DNA of 64,000 nt, taken from the NCBI GenBank assembly GCA_963830455.1, contig CAWHMT010000003.1:62001-126000 (forward strand). The letters run 5' to 3'. Below the pieces are notes generated by a model that was not told the DNA's origin, did not search any database, and worked only from the letters and a program-made list of their open reading frames with translations. Below, in pieces: positions 23,270 through 31,005 of this stretch (its first letter is position 1; every line of letters begins with the position of its first letter). Both the position numbers and the translations under genes were made by a program. Source of the stretch: 20CM-2-65-7 sp963830455 (GTDB lineage: Bacteria; Gemmatimonadota; Gemmatimonadetes; Gemmatimonadales; GWC2-71-9).

Positions 23270-23985
23270 TGCTCCCCGGTCCGGTTCCGCGCCACGTCGC
23301 GATCATCATGGACGGCAACGGCCGCTGGGCGAGCGAGCGCCGGCTGCCGCGGCCGTTCGGCCATCGCGCGGGCATGAAGGCCGTGCGCGAAGCCGTCGAA
23401 GGCGCGATCGAGGCGGGCGTCGAGGTGCTGACGCTGTTCGCGTTCTCGGAGGAGAACTGGAACCGGCCGGCGCCCGAGATCTCGGCGCTGATGGATCTGC
23501 TCGAGGAATACATCGCGCAGGAAGTCGCCGAGCTGCGTGACCAGGGCGTGCAGGTCCACGTGCTCGGCGATCGCGCCCGGCTCACCCCGGGTGGGCGCGC
23601 GGCGGTCGAGCGGGTGGAGGGCGAGACGGCCTCGGGCGAGAAGCTGCATCTGAACCTGTGCATCTCGTATTCGTCGCGCGGCGAGATCGCGCGCGCGGCG
23701 CGGTTGCTCGCCGAAGAGGTGCTCAAGGGGACGAAGAAACTCGAGGACATCGACGAGGAAGCGATCCGCAGCAAGCTCTATACGGCGCCCTGGGGCGACC
23801 CCGATCTCCTGATCCGCACCTCGGGCGAGCAGCGCGTGTCCAACTTTCTGCTCTGGCAGCTCGCCTACACCGAGCTGTACATCACGCCCGTGCTCTGGCC
23901 GGATTTCAATCGGCGCACGCTGCTCGACGCGATCCTCGATTATCAGCGCCGCGACCGGCGCTTCGGGAAAGTCACCGCGTCCTGA
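23269..23985 (+). CDS. uppS: Undecaprenyl diphosphate synthase (cis-prenyltransferase)
   Basis: Condenses isopentenyl diphosphate units to the C55 carrier for peptidoglycan. 238 residues starting at the TGATG overlap with frr. Diphosphate-binding HVAIIMDGNGRWASER with the catalytic Asp, TLFAFSEENWNRP, and the C-terminal LLIRTSGEQRVSNFLLWQLAYTELYI are all intact. Confidence 0.96.
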   Translation: MLPGPVPRHVAIIMDGNGRWASERRLPRPFGHRAGMKAVREAVEGAIEAGVEVLTLFAFSEENWNRPAPEISALMDLLEEYIAQEVAELRDQGVQVHVLGDRARLTPGGRAAVERVEGETASGEKLHLNLCISYSSRGEIARAARLLAEEVLKGTKKLEDIDEEAIRSKLYTAPWGDPDLLIRTSGEQRVSNFLLWQLAYTELYITPVLWPDFNRRTLLDAILDYQRRDRRFGKVTAS

Positions 23986-24848
23986 TGCCTTCTAAGAATC
24001 TGGTGCAGCGCGTTGTGGTGGCGGCGATCGCCATTCCAGTGGTCACGGGCGTCATCTGGCTGGGCGGGTGGGTGCTCGCCGGCGTGCTGGCGCTGCTCGG
24101 CGTGCTGGGCACGCGCGAGGTCTACGACTTCGCGCGCCGCCAGGGCATCGAGCCGCTCGAGCGCACCGGCTGGCTCGCCGCCGCGGCGATTCCGGTGCTC
24201 GCCTACTGGGCGAAGGGATCGGAGATCCATTGGGCCGAGCCCGCGCTGTATCTCGCGGCCGTCTGGCTGATGGCGGTCATGACGATCGCGATGGGGCGGC
24301 GCGGGCCCACCGGACGCCCGCTCACGGCGATCGCCGTGACGATCTTCGGCGCGGTGTATGCGTCGGGGCTGCTCTCGTTCCTGATCGGGATTCGCCACGG
24401 CGGCGTCGCCGTGATACGACCGGGTGCCTACTTCATGCTGACGCTGTTTCCGCTCGTGATCACGTGGATCTGCGACACCGCCGCGATGGGAACGGGGTCA
24501 GCGGTCGGTGGCCCCAAGCTGGCCCCGATCCTTTCGCCCAAGAAGACCTATTCCGGCGCGATCGGCGGGACGCTGGGTGGGATCATCACGGCGCTCGCCA
24601 TCGGGAAGTTCGTGCTCAATCGTCAGGGATGGCACTTTACCGACGGGCAATTGCTGTTGTTCGGGCTGGTCGTGTCGGTGGTGGGGCAAATCGGGGACGT
24701 GGCCGAGTCCCTGCTCAAGCGGGAAGTCGCGCTCAAAGACTCCTCGTCGCTCATTCCCGGCCACGGGGGCGTGCTCGACCGGCTCGATTCTCTATACTTC
24801 GTGATCCCCGCGGCGGCAGGACTGTATCGCATGTTCGGAGTGATATGA
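23985..24848 (+). CDS. cdsA: Phosphatidate cytidylyltransferase (CDP-diacylglycerol synthase)
   Basis: Integral membrane enzyme making CDP-diacylglycerol for phospholipids. 287 residues with about eight hydrophobic segments and the CdsA signature SPKKTYSGAIGG ... KREVALKDSSSLIPGHGGVLDRLDS near the C-terminus. Starts at the TGATG overlap with uppS and ends in ATGA with dxr. Confidence 0.95.
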   Translation: MPSKNLVQRVVVAAIAIPVVTGVIWLGGWVLAGVLALLGVLGTREVYDFARRQGIEPLERTGWLAAAAIPVLAYWAKGSEIHWAEPALYLAAVWLMAVMTIAMGRRGPTGRPLTAIAVTIFGAVYASGLLSFLIGIRHGGVAVIRPGAYFMLTLFPLVITWICDTAAMGTGSAVGGPKLAPILSPKKTYSGAIGGTLGGIITALAIGKFVLNRQGWHFTDGQLLLFGLVVSVVGQIGDVAESLLKREVALKDSSSLIPGHGGVLDRLDSLYFVIPAAAGLYRMFGVI

Positions 24849-25977
24849 GCGTCGGCGTCGCCATCCTCGGTTCGACCGGCTCGATCGGCCGTTCAACTCT
24901 CCAGGTGCTGGCTAGACAGCGGGAGAGATTCCGTGTCGTCGCCATCACTGGTCACTCCAATAAGGATCTGCTCGAATCAGCAGGCGCAGGAGTGGAAGCC
25001 AGCATTCGTCGGTCTGGTCAACGGGAGCCGGGAGCCGGGAGCCGGGAGCCGGAATGGCTCGTCCTGTCTCGTGGAAGCTGCCACACATCCCGATGTCCAG
25101 AATCGTCGTCAACGGCATCGTCGGTGCCGCCGGTCTCGAGGCGACGCTCGCCGCGTTGCGGGCAGGGAAGCGGGTGGCGCTCGCGAATAAGGAAACGCTC
25201 GTGATGGCGGGCGAGCTGGTGGCGCGGGCCGCGCGCGAGGGCGGCGGCGAAATCGTGCCCGTGGACTCCGAGCACAGCGCCGTGCTCCAGTGCGTGACGG
25301 GCCGGCGGTCCACGGAGCTGGCGCGCCTGATCCTCACCGCCTCGGGCGGTCCCTTCCGCACCTGGAGTCCGGAGCGCGTGTCACGCGCGAGCGTCGCGGA
25401 GGCGCTCAAGCATCCCACCTGGACCATGGGAAAGAAGATCACGGTCGATTCGGCGACGCTCGTGAACAAGGCGCTCGAGGTGATTGAAGCGCATTTCCTG
25501 TTCCACGTGCGGTATGACCAGATCGAGGTGGTCATTCATCCGCAGTCCGTCATGCATGGATTCGCCGAGTTCGTGGACGGCTCGGTGCTGGCGCAGGTCG
25601 GATTTCCCACGATGGAGCTGCCGATACTCTATGCGCTGACCTACCCGGACCGGGTGCCCGACCATGGCGTGCGCCGGTTCGATCCGGTGGCGGCGGGAAC
25701 ACTGACGTTCGAAGCGCTCCAGCCCGAGCGGTTCCCCGCCTACGTCGTGGGTCGCGACGCCGCGCGGGCGGGCGGCACGGCACCCGCCATGTTCAACGCT
25801 GCCAACGAGGTCGCGGTGCAGCTGTTCTTGGACGAGAAGATCACGTTCGGACGCATTGCCGAGATCATCGAGCACGTGGTGGCGCGCGGCGGGCCGGGCG
25901 ATGGCGCCTCGCTCGAGGGCGTGCTCGCGGCCGACGCCGAGGCGCGCCGGCTGGCGCATGAGGTCGCATGCTCCTGA
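24845..25977 (+). pseudogene. dxr: 1-deoxy-D-xylulose 5-phosphate reductoisomerase, interrupted by two frameshifts
   Basis: First committed MEP-pathway enzyme. The N-terminus is in one frame (VAILGSTGSIGRSTLQVLARQRERFRVVAITGHSNKDLL), then an extra base near 24974 moves the protein to the next frame (NQQAQEWKPAFVGLVNG ... CLVEAATHPDV), and a further one-base shift near 25101 to a third frame (RIVVNGIVGAAGLEATLAAL, GKRVALANKETLVMAGELV, EIVPVDSEHSAVLQC, LTASGGPFR, HPTWTMGKKITVDSATLVNKALEVIEAHFLF, VIHPQSVMHGFAEFVDGS, FNAANEVAVQLFL). Four GGGAGCC units (25023-25050) sit inside. The catalytic part is fully conserved, so the breaks are more likely assembly errors than loss of this usually essential gene. 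It overlaps cdsA (ATGA) and rseP. Confidence 0.88.
25023..25053 (+). repeat. GGGAGCC tandem repeat inside dxr
   Basis: Four perfect seven-base units (25023-25050) plus GGA encode SREPGAGSR-like residues in a loop of the NADPH-binding domain. Because the unit is not a multiple of three, any copy-number change would shift the frame. Confidence 0.8.
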
Positions 25978-27301
25978 CGCTGCTGTCGCTCGTCATCGTG
26001 CTGGGCGTGCTGATCTTCGTGCACGAGCTGGGACACTTTCTGGTTGCGAAGGCGGTCGGCATCCAGGTCCTGCGCTTCTCGCTCGGCTTCGGCCGGCCGC
26101 TGATCGGCTGGCAACGCGGTGAGACCGAGTACTGGATCTCGTGGATCCCGCTCGGCGGCTACGTGAAGATGGCCGGGCTCGAGGAAGAAGGCATGGTGGG
26201 CGAGCTGGAGGGCGGCAAAGCCAGCGTCGCGATCGATCCGGCGCGCGCCTTCGACCACAAGCCGTTGTGGGCACGGATGGCGGTGATCCTCGCCGGGGTC
26301 ACGATGAACCTGTTGCTCGCATTTGCGATCTATGCGGGACTCGCCGCGATCGCGGGGGAGCCGCGTCCCGCGCTCACGCCCGTGGATTCGGTCGATGTCG
26401 CGAAGCTGCCGCCCGGGACTGAAGCACTCGGCAGCCTCAGGCGCGGCGACCTGATCACGCGTATCAACGACGACTCCCTCACGAGTCGGGAAGAGCTGGC
26501 GCAGCGCGTGATCGATGGGCCAGAGGAGCTGCCGGCTCGGGTCGCAGGCCGCGGTGAACCGATCGTGCTACGCCTGCCGCCCGACAGCGCGGTCCGTCAC
26601 GACGTGCTTCGCGCCCTCGCTCCGTGTTCCGCCACGTATCGGGCCGGTCAATCTGGGTCAGCCGGCGCACCGGGCAGGCCTGAAGAGCAGGCGACATCGT
26701 GCTCAGGTCGATGAGGACACGGTGATCGCGTGGTCGGACTGGTGCGCCGCATTCGGGAGAGTCCGGGGAGACCCTGGTCCTGACAGTGCTGCGCAAGGAC
26801 AAAGTGCTTCAGATACCGGTCACCCCCGAGGTCGTCGACTCGGGGGGCCGGCGCTCCGGCATCATGGGCGCGTACGCCAATCCGCCATGGTTCGGGAGCG
26901 AGTGTCGATCGGCACAGCGCTGATGGTCGGCGTGCGCCAGACCGGGGTCCAGATCACGACCGTAGTGGTGTCGGTAAAGCGGCTCGTCACGGGCCAGGTC
27001 TCGGCCAAGGAGCTGGGCGGGCCGATCGCGATCGCGCAGATGTCCGGCCAGGCGGCGCGCCTCGGCCTCGACTGGTTCCTGCACGTTCCTCGCGTTCTTC
27101 TCGGTCAGCCTGGCGGTGCTCAATCTGCTGCCGATTCCCGTGCTGGATGGCGGCCATGCGATGTTCCTGATCGCCGAGGGCATCCGGCGCAAACCGCTGT
27201 CGCCGCAACTCCGGCTGCGACTGACGCAGGTCGGGATGCTGATCGTCCTCGCGATCATGATCCTCGCGATCTCGAACGATGTCATCCGCAACATCCGTTA
27301 A
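25968..27301 (+). pseudogene. rseP: RseP-type site-2 protease (intramembrane zinc metalloprotease), about seven frame breaks
   Basis: Cleaves membrane anti-sigma factors or signal peptides within the membrane. ATG 25968; zinc motif H19-E20-L-G-H23 in FVHELGHFLVAKAVGI, WISWIPLGGYVKMAG, PLWARMAVILAGVTMNLLLAF, then a PDZ domain. From 26622 to about 27090 the correct protein hops frames: extra base near 26622 and 26689, one base lost at 26707, 26741, 26768 and about 26893, and an extra base near 27089. Read across these, it continues GQPAHRAGLKSGDIVLRVDEDTVIAWSDW, RRIRESPGETLVLTVLRKDKVLQIPV, RVSIGTALMVGVRQTG and LNLLPIPVLDGGHAMFLIAEGI (second zinc-site motif). Four of the seven are losses from G runs, which points to sequencing error. 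Corrected length is about 445 residues, normal for RseP. Confidence 0.85.
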
Positions 27302-27656
27302 CGAAGCCCTGGCGGGGTACGCGGCCGGCCGCGTAACTGCGCAGCAGCTGGTCGGTGCTGTGGCAGTGGCGTACTATGGGGAAGGGGGACGGGGGAAGAG
27401 GGAAGGGTTGGCTCCTGTTATCGACATCATCGAGCGGGCCCATCCAGGCATCGTCGAACTCTCAGGTACGAATGATCGGCCTGGATTTGCGGTTCGCCTG
27501 GCGGAACGACCATTTCCCAAGAAGTATGAAGCCGAATTGCGTGAGGCGGTCACGAATGTGCTGAATCGAGAAAGTACCCTTCCCCCGTCCCCCGTCTCCC
27601 GTCCCAGCTTGCTTGCCAGAGTCCTCCGTGCAGTCCGGACCCTGTTCGGGGCATAA
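27279..27656 (+). CDS. Small protein of unknown function (125 aa) with two in-frame repeats
   Basis: ATG 27279 lies inside the last codons of rseP (23-base overlap). The protein has an N-terminal helix (SVNEALAGYAAGRVTAQQLVGAVAVAYY), a middle part (GLAPVIDIIERAHPGIVELSGTNDRPGFAVRLAERPFPKKYEAELREAVTNVLNRE), and a basic hydrophobic end (LLARVLRAVRTLFGA). I do not know the family. Two G-rich repeats, one on each strand sense (27378-27407 and 27577-27605), encode the EGGRGKRE and LPPSPVSRPS stretches. It converges with the protein kinase gene, stop to stop. Confidence 0.7.
   Translation: MSSATSVNEALAGYAAGRVTAQQLVGAVAVAYYGEGGRGKREGLAPVIDIIERAHPGIVELSGTNDRPGFAVRLAERPFPKKYEAELREAVTNVLNRESTLPPSPVSRPSLLARVLRAVRTLFGA
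27378..27407 (+). repeat. Word-like repeat family E (GGGGAAGGGGGACGGGGG), forward copy
   Basis: The unit GGGGAAGGGGGACGGGGGAAG is the reverse complement of the copy at 27577-27605, 170 bases downstream in the same gene, so the two could pair in the mRNA. Confidence 0.7.
27577..27605 (-). repeat. Word-like repeat family E, inverted copy
   Basis: CCCTTCCCCCGTCCCCCGTCTCCCGTCCC mirrors 27378-27407. It encodes a Pro/Ser-rich linker before the C-terminal hydrophobic helix of the 125-residue protein. Confidence 0.7.
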
Positions 27657-28517
27657 TCACCCGGACCACACGTCCCACCACGAGCGTTTCTTCCCGACGT
27701 CGTCGAGATCCGCCCGCAGCGCGCCGGCATTCGCGTAGCGGTCGTCGGGATGCTTCGCCAGGCACTTCAGTACAACACGTTCGAACCGCTTCGACAGCTC
27801 CGGCCGCTTCTTGCGTAGTGAAGGCGGCGGATCTTCCACGTGCATGCGGGCAAGCTCATACCAGTCGCTCGAGCTGAACGGGACCTCCCCGGTGGCTGCC
27901 TTGTAGAGGGTCACGCCGAGCGCGTAGAAGTCGACGCGCGGGTCGAGCGGTCGCCCCTGGGCCTGTTCGGGCGAGAGGTAGTGCGGCGTGCCGATCGTCA
28001 TGTTCACGCCCGTCGAGGCGGTGTATCCCGACACCGCGCGTGCGATGCCGAAGTCGGTGAGGACCGCCCCGCCGTCCGAGCGAATCAGCACGTTGTCGGG
28101 CTTCAGGTCGCGATGGATCACGCCCTGCTGGTGCGCGAACTCGAGCGCCGCGGTGATGTCGCGCGCGAGCCGCAGGATGACCGCTTCCGGCAGGGGACCC
28201 TCGCTGGCGATCCGGGCGCCGAGACTGTCCGCGCACAGGTCCATGGCGAAGTAGACGTGCTCGCCCGTCTTTGCGACCGCGCGGATGCGAATGATGTTCG
28301 GGTGCTCGAGCTTGGCGGCGGTCTCGCTCTCGTTCCGGAACCGGGACTCGAACTGTGGGTCGCCGGCGTAGCGGGGCTTCAGGACCTTGATGGCGACGGG
28401 CGTGCCGTCGGGCTGGCGGGCGGCAAACACGAAAGCGTACCCCCCCTGGCCGAGCAGCCGTTCGAGGGTGTAGAGGCCAAGGGTTTGGCCGACCAGGTCG
28501 GTCGCGGCGTTAGTCAC
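27657..28517 (-). CDS. Hanks-type serine/threonine protein kinase
   Basis: 286 residues, a bare catalytic domain with no transmembrane or sensor part, unlike typical PknB. Glycine loop LLGQGGYAFVF, ATP lysine K44 (VAIKVLK), catalytic VIHRDLKPDNVL, TDFGIAR, activation segment GTPHYLSPEQAQG, and the conserved DFYALGVTLYKAATGEVPF. GTG start at 28517-28515. It is divergent from rpsO, and its -35 side shares the rpsO promoter region. Substrates unknown; it may phosphorylate translation or envelope proteins encoded nearby, but that is inference. Confidence 0.93.
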   Translation of the reverse strand: MTNAATDLVGQTLGLYTLERLLGQGGYAFVFAARQPDGTPVAIKVLKPRYAGDPQFESRFRNESETAAKLEHPNIIRIRAVAKTGEHVYFAMDLCADSLGARIASEGPLPEAVILRLARDITAALEFAHQQGVIHRDLKPDNVLIRSDGGAVLTDFGIARAVSGYTASTGVNMTIGTPHYLSPEQAQGRPLDPRVDFYALGVTLYKAATGEVPFSSSDWYELARMHVEDPPPSLRKKRPELSKRFERVVLKCLAKHPDDRYANAGALRADLDDVGKKRSWWDVWSG

Positions 28518-28546
28518 TTTACAAAGGGATGCGAGCCGGTTAACCT
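28518..28546 (+). promoter_or_regulatory. Sigma-70-type promoter for rpsO-pnp
   Basis: TTTACA (28518-28523), 17-base spacer, TAACCT (28541-28546), 32 bases before the rpsO ATG. Both boxes are near consensus (TTGACA/TATAAT). Confidence 0.5.
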
Positions 28547-28578
28547 ACGGCGCTTCCAACGATTAGGGAACAGGGACG

Positions 28579-28836
28579 ATGTACGACAAGACGACGCCGG
28601 TCAGGAAACACGGGCTGCACGAGAAGGACACCGGATCAAGCCGGGTCCAGGTCGCGCTGCTCACCGAGCGCATCAACAGCCTCACCGAGCACTTCCGGGT
28701 CCACGCAAAGGACTACCACGGGCAACGCGGCCTGCTGCGTATGGTCAGCCGCCGCCGCCGCCTGCTGGAGTACTTGAAGCGCACCGATCTCGCGAAGTAC
28801 CGGCAGCTCATCGACGAGCTCGGTCTCCGACACTAA
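28579..28836 (+). CDS. rpsO: 30S ribosomal protein S15
   Basis: 85 residues with the S15 core HEKDTGSSRVQVALLTERINSLTEHFRVHAKDYHGQRGLLRMVSRRRRLLEYLKR and YRQLIDELGLRH. GGGAACAGGGACG precedes the ATG. Followed by a hairpin and pnp, as in most bacteria. Confidence 0.97.
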   Translation: MYDKTTPVRKHGLHEKDTGSSRVQVALLTERINSLTEHFRVHAKDYHGQRGLLRMVSRRRRLLEYLKRTDLAKYRQLIDELGLRH

Positions 28837-28850
28837 GTGCGTAAGGCGTC

Positions 28851-28897
28851 GTGCTGGGCCGCCCCGGGAAGAGCACCCGGGGCTTGGCGCTCAGCAC
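28851..28897 (+). promoter_or_regulatory. Two-tier hairpin between rpsO and pnp
   Basis: Outer stem GTGCTG (28851-28856) with CAGCAC (28892-28897); inner stem GCCCCGGG (28861-28868) with CCCGGGGC (28876-28883). It is followed by ATTTCC, so it may be a partial terminator or an RNase processing site. In E. coli the same gap holds the rpsO terminator and the RNase III site by which PNPase autoregulates. Confidence 0.6.
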
Positions 28898-28925
28898 ATT
28901 TCCAGTGCTCTAGACAGGCAAGGCA

Positions 28926-31004
28926 GTGAAGCGAGTAGAGACGAATTTCGCCGGCCGTACCCTCAAAATTGAATCGGGGCGGCTGGCCAAGCAGGCGGCG
29001 GGGTCATGTCTCGTGCAGTTCGGTGAAACGGTCGTCCTGGCCGCCATCACCGTGTCCGAGAACGTCTCGAACCTGCCGTACTTCCCCCTCACCGTCGAAT
29101 ACCGCGAGAAGGCCTACGCCGCCGGCAAGATCCCCGGCGGCTTTTTGAAGCGCGAAGGCCGGCCTTCCGACGATGAGGTTACCTCGGCGCGCGTCATCGA
29201 CCGCGGAGTGCGGCCGCTCTTTCCCGAAGGCTTCAAGAACGAAGTGCAGGTCTTCGTCTACGTCCTCTCGGCCGACCAGGAGAACGACGCCGATGTGCTG
29301 GGCGTCGTGGCGGCTTCGACCGCGCTCTCGCTCTCGAAGGTGCCATGGAACGGACCGATCGCCGCCGTGCGCGTCGGCCGTGTCGAGGGCGCCTGGATTC
29401 TCAATCCGACCTTTCAGCAGCTCGAGTTCTCCGATGTCGATCTGACCGTTTCCGGCTCGCGCGATTCGATCGTCATGGTCGAGGGCGGGGCGCTGGAGCT
29501 GACCGAGGCGGAGATCATCAAGGGCCTCGAGGTCGCGCATAAGGGGATCAAGGAGCTGCTCGAGGTCGCCGATCAGGTCGTCGAGGCGGTCCAGCAGCCG
29601 AAAATGGAGTGGACCAAGGCCGAGCCTCCTCCGGAGCTCGTGGCGCGCGTGAAGGCGCTGGCGGAGGACAAGGTCAGCGAGGCGCTGACGCTGGCGGAGA
29701 AGGCGGAGCGGACGCAGGCGCTGAGCGCCATCAGGCAAACGATCGTCGAAAAGCTCGCCGAGGAATTCCCCGACAAGCTGCGCGAGATCGCCGAGGTCAT
29801 TGAAGGGATCGAGTACAACACGATGCGCGACCGCGTGCTGAACGCCGGTGAGCGCGTGGATGGACGCGACCTCGACACGGTACGGCCGATCGCGTGCGAG
29901 GTGGGCTGGCTGCCGCGCACCCACGGCTCGGCGCTGTTCACGCGCGGGCAGACACAGGCGCTGGCATCGGTCACGCTGGGCACGACCGACGACGAGCAGC
30001 GCATCGACTCGATCGACGTGGCGCAGGAGACGACGAAGTCGTTCATGCTGCACTACAACTTCCCGCCGTTTTCCACCGGTGAAGTGAAGCCGGTGCGCGG
30101 CACGTCGCGGCGCGAGATCGGCCACGGCGCGCTGGCGGAGCGGGCGCTGCAGGCGGTGTTGCCGCCCTATGAGAGCTTCCCCTACACGATCCGCATCGTC
30201 TCCGAAGTCCTCGAGTCTAACGGCTCTTCTTCGATGGCGACGGTCTGCAGCGGGTCGCTGGCCTTGATGGACGCCGGCGTGCCGGTAAAGTCGGCGTGCG
30301 CAGGCATCGCGATGGGCCTGATTACCGACGGCAAACGAACCGCGATCCTCACCGATATTCTGGGCACCGAGGATCACCTCGGCGACATGGATTTCAAGGT
30401 CGCTGGGACGAAGGACGGCGTGACGTCGATCCAGATGGACATCAAGGTCGAGAAGCTCGACTGGAAGGTCATAAGCGAAGCGCTTGAAAAGGCCAAGACG
30501 GCGCGCCTGCATATCCTGGACATCATGCATCAGGCGATGCCCGAGCCGCGCTCGCAGCTGTCCAAGTACGCCCCCCGCATCCTCACGATTCAGATCCGGC
30601 CCGACAAAATCGGCGACCTCATCGGTCCCAAGGGCAAGACGATCCGCGGCATCCAGGAGCAGACGGGTGCCCAAATCAACGTGGAGGATACGGGCGTCGT
30701 CACGATTTCGGGCGTCGGCGAGGCGGCGGAGCGGGCCCGAGATATGGTATCGGGGCTCATGCAGGAGCCGGAAGTCGGCAGGGTCTACGAGGGCGTCGTG
30801 AAGAGCACGACCGCTTTCGGCGCCTTCGTCGAGATCATCCCCGGCGTCGAGGGGCTGCTGCATATCTCCGAGCTGCAGCACGGCCGCACCGAGAAGACCG
30901 AGGACGTGGTGAAGAAGGGCGACCATCTCAAGGTGAAGCTGCTCGAGGTGGACGAACGCGGCCGGATGCGGCTCTCCCGGAAAGCGCTCATCGAGAAGAA
31001 CTAG
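28926..31004 (+). CDS. pnp: Polyribonucleotide nucleotidyltransferase (PNPase)
   Basis: 3'-5' phosphorolytic exoribonuclease of the degradosome, 692 residues. Two RNase PH domains (TLKIESGRLAKQAAGSCLVQFGETVVLAA; RVDGRDLDTVRPIACEVGWLPRTHGSALFTRGQTQALASVTLG), the catalytic-site SSMATVCSGSLALMDAGVP and ILTDILGTEDHLGDMDFKVAGT, a KH domain (IGDLIGPKGKTIRGIQEQTGAQINVED) and an S1 domain (VYEGVVKSTTAFGAFVEIIPGVEGLLHISEL). GTG start 28926 with AAGG just upstream; the N-terminus is normal for the family. Confidence 0.97.
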   Translation: MKRVETNFAGRTLKIESGRLAKQAAGSCLVQFGETVVLAAITVSENVSNLPYFPLTVEYREKAYAAGKIPGGFLKREGRPSDDEVTSARVIDRGVRPLFPEGFKNEVQVFVYVLSADQENDADVLGVVAASTALSLSKVPWNGPIAAVRVGRVEGAWILNPTFQQLEFSDVDLTVSGSRDSIVMVEGGALELTEAEIIKGLEVAHKGIKELLEVADQVVEAVQQPKMEWTKAEPPPELVARVKALAEDKVSEALTLAEKAERTQALSAIRQTIVEKLAEEFPDKLREIAEVIEGIEYNTMRDRVLNAGERVDGRDLDTVRPIACEVGWLPRTHGSALFTRGQTQALASVTLGTTDDEQRIDSIDVAQETTKSFMLHYNFPPFSTGEVKPVRGTSRREIGHGALAERALQAVLPPYESFPYTIRIVSEVLESNGSSSMATVCSGSLALMDAGVPVKSACAGIAMGLITDGKRTAILTDILGTEDHLGDMDFKVAGTKDGVTSIQMDIKVEKLDWKVISEALEKAKTARLHILDIMHQAMPEPRSQLSKYAPRILTIQIRPDKIGDLIGPKGKTIRGIQEQTGAQINVEDTGVVTISGVGEAAERARDMVSGLMQEPEVGRVYEGVVKSTTAFGAFVEIIPGVEGLLHISELQHGRTEKTEDVVKKGDHLKVKLLEVDERGRMRLSRKALIEKN

Positions 31005-31005
31005 C

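Noticed and set aside
25023..25053. GGGAGCC repeats as a CRISPR array
   Set aside because: Units are seven bases with no spacers and there are no cas genes.
24900..27300. dxr and rseP as truly decayed pseudogenes
   Set aside because: Residue conservation persists through every frame break and several losses sit in G runs, which fits sequencing or assembly error; they are listed as interrupted genes with this caveat.
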